From the NCBI GenBank assembly GCA_944322355.1, contig CALUOT010000028.1, positions 1 to 36,416 of the forward strand: a stretch of DNA of 36,416 nt, in the 5' to 3' direction. Position numbers and translations under genes: made by a program. A model generated the notes under the pieces. That model worked only from the letters and a program-made list of their open reading frames with translations, made no database searches and was not told the DNA's origin. This DNA comes from an uncultured Bacteroides sp. (lineage in GTDB: Bacteria > Bacteroidota > Bacteroidia > Bacteroidales > Bacteroidaceae). Positions 33,033-36,416 of the stretch are shown piece after piece. Positions within the stretch are counted from its first letter, which is position 1. Every line of letters begins with the position of its first letter.

Positions 33033-34859
33033 ATGAGACTAAGAAACATCACCTTCGCAGCCCTCGCCCTCATCGCGGCAAGCTGCACCAACGACAACGA
33101 ACCGGGCGCAGGCATCGACCTCACCGGACAGCCCATGCGCGTCACCACCCAGGTCAATGCCCCGCAGACCCGCGAGAGCATGACCACCAACGACCTCACG
33201 AAGTACTACCTCCGCATCACCGGCGACCAGGGCGCCACTACCCTCTACGACTACTTCACCACCATGACCAAAGGCGGAACGGAGTGGACACCCGACGACG
33301 AACTGACCTGGAAGGACGGCACCACGCCCATCGAAGTGTCCGCCGTATGGCAGACCAACACCACGTGGAGCAAGGACGAATATGACGGCACCACGCCCAA
33401 GACCGTCGCCGTCCTGACCAACCAAGGCAGCGAAGACAACGTCAAGGCCAGCGACCTGCTTTACATGGCCCCCACCGACTTCGACCCCGCCAAGCTGGAG
33501 GCCCCCTACACCATCCCCGTCACCCTGAGCCACCGCTTCGCCAAGCTGAACATCACCATCCGGGTGGGCAACAGCGCGGAGACCACCCCGGGCACGAACC
33601 CCATCAGCACCGTCACCGTGGGCGGAACACTGACGCAGGCTACCTTCGTCCCCGCCGACAATACATTCAACCTGACAAGCAACACGGCAGCGGACATCAA
33701 CGCCGCACCCGTAGGCACCTACACCCCGGGCAGCAGTGTGGCAGACCTGGGCAGCGCCACCTACGAGTGCATCCTCCTGCCGCAGACGGCCGACTTCACC
33801 GTCACCGCCAACATCAACAACACCAACTACATCTACACCGGCAACGCACAGCAGTTCGACCCCGACCGGCAGTATAACCTCACCCTCACCGTAAGCGGCA
33901 TCGGCAACAGCATGAACCTGGGCGGAGCCACCGTGGGCGACTGGGGCGGCAAAGAAGACCTCGGCAGCGGCGACATGGGCGAAGACTTGGGAGGCTACAC
34001 CATCGCCGAGGACGGCACCTACCAAGTCTACAACACCGAAGGCCTGGTGAAATGGGCAGCAGTTGCAGCAGCTGACCTTCAAACCAACTGCACCCTCATG
34101 AACGACATCGACCTGACAGGGAAGACATGGCCGAAGATCCAAAACTACGCAGGCATCTTCGACGGGCAGGGGCATAGCATCAGCCACCTAACAGGCAGCT
34201 GCGGCCTTATCTACACTGGTAATGGCTGCACCATCCGGAATGTCACCCTCATCAACCCGCAGATTACGAATGCTACAGATTACTATGGAGGAGGAATAGC
34301 CGGTGGTATTACGAATAGCACCCTGACCAACTGCCATGTGGTAGGCGGTACGCTTACATCAAACTTGAACGGAAATGTTCGTATCGGCGGCATAGCCGGA
34401 TCTATAAATGGCACTACAAGCATTGTGCGGGCTTGTTCCTCCTCAGCTTCCCTGTTTTTTGAAGGTTCCACCAACTACTCTATCAGTATGGGTGGTCTCA
34501 CCGGATGTTTGGATAATGGTACCCTCTCCGGTTGCTATTATGCGCATGGCAGCCTTTCCAATACTGGTTCAGCCACAAACGTATCCATAGGAAGTATCGC
34601 TGGAGGTTTCAATCAGAATGCCCTGTCCGATTGCTACTGGAGCGGTGGAGTGAACGAACCTATTGGCCGGCACTATGGCCATGGTACCGCCACGAACATC
34701 TACCAGGTGAACAGTGCCGATTGTGCCAACTGGGCCGCCGCCGCAACCGCCATGAACGCCGCCCTCGCGGAAGCAGGCTACACCGACTACCATTGGGTAG
34801 TGAACACGGGCGAGGATGCGGCCAGCCGCCCGCTCATCACTGAGAAAGCGACGGAATAA
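33033..34859 (+). CDS. Fimbrillin-like (Mfa/FimB-type) surface lipoprotein with GLUG-like repeats
   Basis: A 608-residue exported lipoprotein (ALIAASCTND, Cys18). The N-terminal ~300 residues look like a Mfa_like/fimbrillin domain (RVTTQVNAPQTRES, TIPVTLSHRFAKLNITIRV, ECILLPQTADFTVTANI, TLTVSGIG). The C-terminal ~250 residues carry GLUG-type beta-helix repeats (IFDGQGHSISHLTG, GGIAGGITNSTLTNCHVVGG, GSIAGGFNQNALSDCYWSGG). Such proteins are pilus or surface adhesin subunits in Bacteroidetes. Codon use is extreme: the first ~1150 bp use almost only C at third positions. The GLUG part (about 34180-34650) is far less biased and the end returns to C-rich. This suggests a swapped segment or transfer. 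An HU-like gene follows after 233 bp. Confidence 0.8.
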   Translation: MRLRNITFAALALIAASCTNDNEPGAGIDLTGQPMRVTTQVNAPQTRESMTTNDLTKYYLRITGDQGATTLYDYFTTMTKGGTEWTPDDELTWKDGTTPIEVSAVWQTNTTWSKDEYDGTTPKTVAVLTNQGSEDNVKASDLLYMAPTDFDPAKLEAPYTIPVTLSHRFAKLNITIRVGNSAETTPGTNPISTVTVGGTLTQATFVPADNTFNLTSNTAADINAAPVGTYTPGSSVADLGSATYECILLPQTADFTVTANINNTNYIYTGNAQQFDPDRQYNLTLTVSGIGNSMNLGGATVGDWGGKEDLGSGDMGEDLGGYTIAEDGTYQVYNTEGLVKWAAVAAADLQTNCTLMNDIDLTGKTWPKIQNYAGIFDGQGHSISHLTGSCGLIYTGNGCTIRNVTLINPQITNATDYYGGGIAGGITNSTLTNCHVVGGTLTSNLNGNVRIGGIAGSINGTTSIVRACSSSASLFFEGSTNYSISMGGLTGCLDNGTLSGCYYAHGSLSNTGSATNVSIGSIAGGFNQNALSDCYWSGGVNEPIGRHYGHGTATNIYQVNSADCANWAAAATAMNAALAEAGYTDYHWVVNTGEDAASRPLITEKATE

Positions 34860-34884
34860 TCAGACTAAGAAAAAAACGAACAAT

Positions 34885-35079
34885 ATGGCAACCCATCGAC
34901 CCTTCCCCGCAGAACCCCTTGACCCTTGTGCGTACAAGGGGTCGACCTTTGTGCGCACAAGGGTCCGACCTTTCTGCGCACAAGGGTATGACCTTTGTGC
35001 GTACAAGGGTGGGAGGCTTCGGCGCACCGGGGCAGGAGGTCGGGAGCGGGTGCCGCAAAACGATTCATTAACCATCTAA
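34885..35079. other. Spacer between fimbrillin and HU-like genes holding array D
   Basis: A 64-codon plus-strand frame spans this spacer (MATHRPFPAE), but it runs through 23-bp repeats that cycle through all three frames, so a real protein is unlikely. The notable content is the repeat array. Confidence 0.5.
34921..35012. repeat. Array D: four palindromic units at exact 23-bp period
   Basis: Units start at 34921, 34944, 34967 and 34990. Each begins GACC and holds a palindromic core of the form CCTTTGTGCGCACAAGGG, with small changes (GTAC for GCAC in units 1 and 4; TTCTG in unit 3). The last bases of each unit differ. The array ends 80 bp before the HU-like gene. Confidence 0.9.
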
Positions 35080-35092
35080 AAAACAATGCGTT

Positions 35093-35602
35093 ATGTCAGT
35101 AAACTACACGTTGCAAAAGAAGCGTAACCCACAGAAGAAGTCCGATCCGGGCAAGTGGTACGCCGTATTCAAATCGGACGAACCGATTAAAGGAAAAACT
35201 ATGACAAGAATGGCCACGGAAGGCGGCACGATGGAGGACTACGAGCTCCAGGCCGCAGGGCACGTCATAGCCAAATGGGTTTATAACCAAACCATCCAAG
35301 GCAACCGGGCCCACATCGACGGCCTGGGCACCTTCCGTATCACCTTCGGCAGCGAGGGGGTGGAGAACGTGAAGGACTTCCACACCGGTCTGATCCGGAA
35401 CATCAAACTTTCGTTCATCCCCGACCCGGACTTGCGGGCGGACATCCTTCGCGACGTCAAGTTTGTGAACGCCGGCATCGTGGACGGCGACACGTACTAC
35501 GGCTCGCTGGAGAACTATTATAAGGTGACGGGCCAGACGGGCAGCACCGGCGGCACCACCGAGCCGGGCGGCGAAGACCAGGAAGAGGACCCATTGGCGT
35601 AA
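35093..35602 (+). CDS. HU-like DNA-binding domain protein
   Basis: A 169-residue protein with an HU/IHF-like fold as seen in the HU-HIG group of Bacteroidetes. It has a basic N-terminus (MSVNYTLQKKRNPQKKS), strands and helices around MATEGGTMEDYELQAAGHVIAKWVYNQTIQGNRAHIDGLGTFRI, and the region VKDFHTGLIRNIKLSFIPD. The tail is Gly/Thr/Glu-rich and disordered (GQTGSTGG to EEDPLA). It is longer than classical HU (about 90). Such genes are common next to surface-protein and accessory genes; their DNA targets are unknown. The adjacent array D of four palindromes is a candidate binding site, by proximity only. Confidence 0.82.
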   Translation: MSVNYTLQKKRNPQKKSDPGKWYAVFKSDEPIKGKTMTRMATEGGTMEDYELQAAGHVIAKWVYNQTIQGNRAHIDGLGTFRITFGSEGVENVKDFHTGLIRNIKLSFIPDPDLRADILRDVKFVNAGIVDGDTYYGSLENYYKVTGQTGSTGGTTEPGGEDQEEDPLA

Positions 35603-35637
35603 ATGAAGAATGAAGAACGAAGAATGAAGAATGAGGT
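35602..35637. repeat. Heptanucleotide tandem repeat (AATGAAG)n, copy 2
   Basis: Five AATGAAG-like units (one AACGAAG, one AATGAGG) directly after the HU-like stop, as after the small ORF at 32731. Confidence 0.8.
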
Positions 35638-35643
35638 ATCGGG

Positions 35644-35669
35644 GGGCGGCTTTGCCGCCCTTTCTTTTT
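35644..35669 (+). terminator. Intrinsic terminator after the HU-like gene
   Basis: Stem GGGCGGC-TTT-GCCGCCC (35644-35660) followed by TTTCTTTTT. Confidence 0.75.
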
Positions 35670-35676
35670 GGGGGGT

Positions 35677-35850
35677 CGCAGGTGTCGCTCTCGCTCCACC
35701 CACGGTTATTCATAGGCGAACCTCTCCGAGGTTCCAGAGGTTTTCCACCCCCCTAAAGACGGTGGAACCGTCTCACCATGGGTAGCCGTTGGTGGAGCGC
35801 AAGCGACACCTGCGGTGGTTTGGACGGCTTCGCCGCCCTCTCCTTTTTGG
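35677..35850. repeat. Composite palindromic element with 29-bp inverted ends
   Basis: The ends 35677-35705 and 35786-35814 are inverted copies of the 29-bp repeat (3 mismatches). Small hairpins with 3-nt loops lie inside (AACCTC-TCC-GAGGTT; AGACGGT-GGA-ACCGTCT), and after it GGACGGC-TTC-GCCGCCC then CTCTCCTTTTT, near 35822-35848, which may act as a second terminator. Confidence 0.8.
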
Positions 35851-35889
35851 GTGGGAGTCGTGCTTATTACGGAAATATTTCTTTAATCA

Positions 35890-35921
35890 TTTGCTAAATC
35901 GGTGGATTTCCTCTACTTTTG
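35890..35921 (+). promoter_or_regulatory. Promoter of the succinate dehydrogenase/fumarate reductase operon
   Basis: TTTG at 35890-35893 and TACTTTTG at 35914-35921 with a 20-nt spacer, the full Bacteroides consensus. The ATG is 60 nt downstream, leaving a leader of about 55 nt that contains GGAGGA. Confidence 0.75.
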
Positions 35922-35981
35922 CAAAGCGATAGTATCGGAGGAACTATGTATAACTATTAAATAACTTAAATTCAATCATTT

Positions 35982-36416
35982 ATGTGGTTAAGTAATTCAT
36001 CTGTAGGAAGGAAAGTGGTGATGAGCGTTACCGGTATCGCCCTTGTCCTGTTTCTGACGTTTCACATGGCGATGAACCTCGTCGCACTGATTTCGGCCGA
36101 AGGCTACAACCTGGTTTGTGAGTTCTTGGGCGCTAATTGGTATGCGCTGGTGGGTACGGCAGCGCTGGCCGTGCTGTTCATCATTCACATCATCTATGCT
36201 TTCTGGCTGACGATGCAGAACCGCCGCGCCCGTGGTACGGAGCGTTATGCGGTGACCGAGCGTCGCAAGGAGGTAGAGTGGGCTTCGCAGAACATGTTGG
36301 TTCTGGGTATCATTGTCATCGTAGGCCTGGCGCTGCACCTGGTTCACTTCTGGTCGAAAATGATGTTGCCCGAAGTGATGCATGGTCTGGGCATGCACAC
36401 GGACACACTGACGTTG
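35982..36416 (+). CDS. Succinate dehydrogenase/fumarate reductase cytochrome b subunit (partial)
   Basis: The first 145 codons of a membrane cytochrome b that anchors the flavoprotein and iron-sulfur subunits and carries electrons to or from menaquinone. The start is MWLSNSSVGRKVVMSVTGIALVLFLTFHMAMNL; the His in FHMAMNL and those in FIIHIIYAFW and LHLVHFW are candidate haem ligands. Three membrane helices are visible so far, and the frame is open at the window edge. The catalytic subunit genes should follow to the right. In this group the complex works as fumarate reductase, fitting the succinate pathway to which the CoA-transferase also belongs. Confidence 0.92.
   Translation, partial: MWLSNSSVGRKVVMSVTGIALVLFLTFHMAMNLVALISAEGYNLVCEFLGANWYALVGTAALAVLFIIHIIYAFWLTMQNRRARGTERYAVTERRKEVEWASQNMLVLGIIVIVGLALHLVHFWSKMMLPEVMHGLGMHTDTLTL

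Noticed and set aside
33039-34187. 382-codon minus-strand ORF opposite the fimbrillin-like gene
   Set aside because: It is an open frame caused by the extreme third-position C bias of the plus-strand gene; the protein is low-complexity Val/Gly/Ala.
34885-35079. 64-codon ORF across array D
   Set aside because: The 23-bp repeats pass through all three frames, so the apparent protein has no consistent repeat and no recognisable motif.

Overview
The window is a chromosomal segment of a member of the Bacteroidales, most likely Bacteroides or Phocaeicola; I cannot name the species. Evidence: a hybrid two-component regulator with periplasmic propeller, kinase, receiver and AraC domains, the lipoprotein/radical SAM pair known from this group, Mfa-type fimbrillin and HU-like genes, a fumarate reductase cytochrome b, and repeated promoter boxes of the form TAnnTTTG (some with TTTG 20 nt upstream), the known sigma-ABfr promoter form of Bacteroides.

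Layout. 0.1-4.2 kb (-): a giant hybrid sensor/regulator whose target genes probably lie left of the window. 4.2-9.1 kb (-): radical SAM enzyme, partner lipoprotein, ADP-forming acyl-CoA ligase, and MnmA. 9.2-10.4 kb (-): a toxin-antitoxin pair with a Panacea-domain antitoxin and a toxin gene broken by one missing A. 10.5-14.3 kb (-): secreted serpin lipoprotein, then an operon of an XRE regulator and a membrane-anchored TPR protein. 14.8-16.8 kb (-): succinyl-CoA:acetate CoA-transferase and a small membrane protein. 17.1-18.7 kb (+): rbfA overlapping a LolC/E-type permease. 18.9-21.4 kb (-): a large YfhO membrane protein. 21.5-22.8 kb (+): mtnN-luxS, the S-adenosylhomocysteine detoxification and AI-2 route. 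22.8-25.1 kb (-): XRE-cupin regulator with an AMP-forming acyl-CoA synthetase. 25.9-31.7 kb (+): GNAT-like protein, parE, coaD, S41 protease, and a RelE/ParE-type toxin-antitoxin pair. 31.7-32.3 kb (-): PAP2 phosphatase. 32.4-35.9 kb: a repeat-rich accessory region with a small ORF broken by a run of nine C, a fimbrillin-like lipoprotein and an HU-like protein. 36.0 kb to the end (+): start of the succinate dehydrogenase/fumarate reductase operon.

The least expected content lies between the genes. Four intergenic loci each carry 3-4 copies of a short motif specific to that locus, often palindromic, at an exact 22-bp (three loci) or 23-bp (one locus) spacing. A second class consists of modular palindromes with tiny loops; within one of them the two 50-bp arms differ by paired changes that keep their hairpins intact. 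Two probable small RNAs are defined by promoter plus terminator: a ~78-nt RNA on the minus strand near 16.9 kb and a ~104-nt RNA on the plus strand near 18.9 kb whose terminator overlaps the 3' end of the convergent yfhO gene.

All gene functions are read from sequence motifs without database searches. Start sites were set mainly by the position of the TAnnTTTG box, by Shine-Dalgarno sequences, by signal peptides or by gene overlaps.
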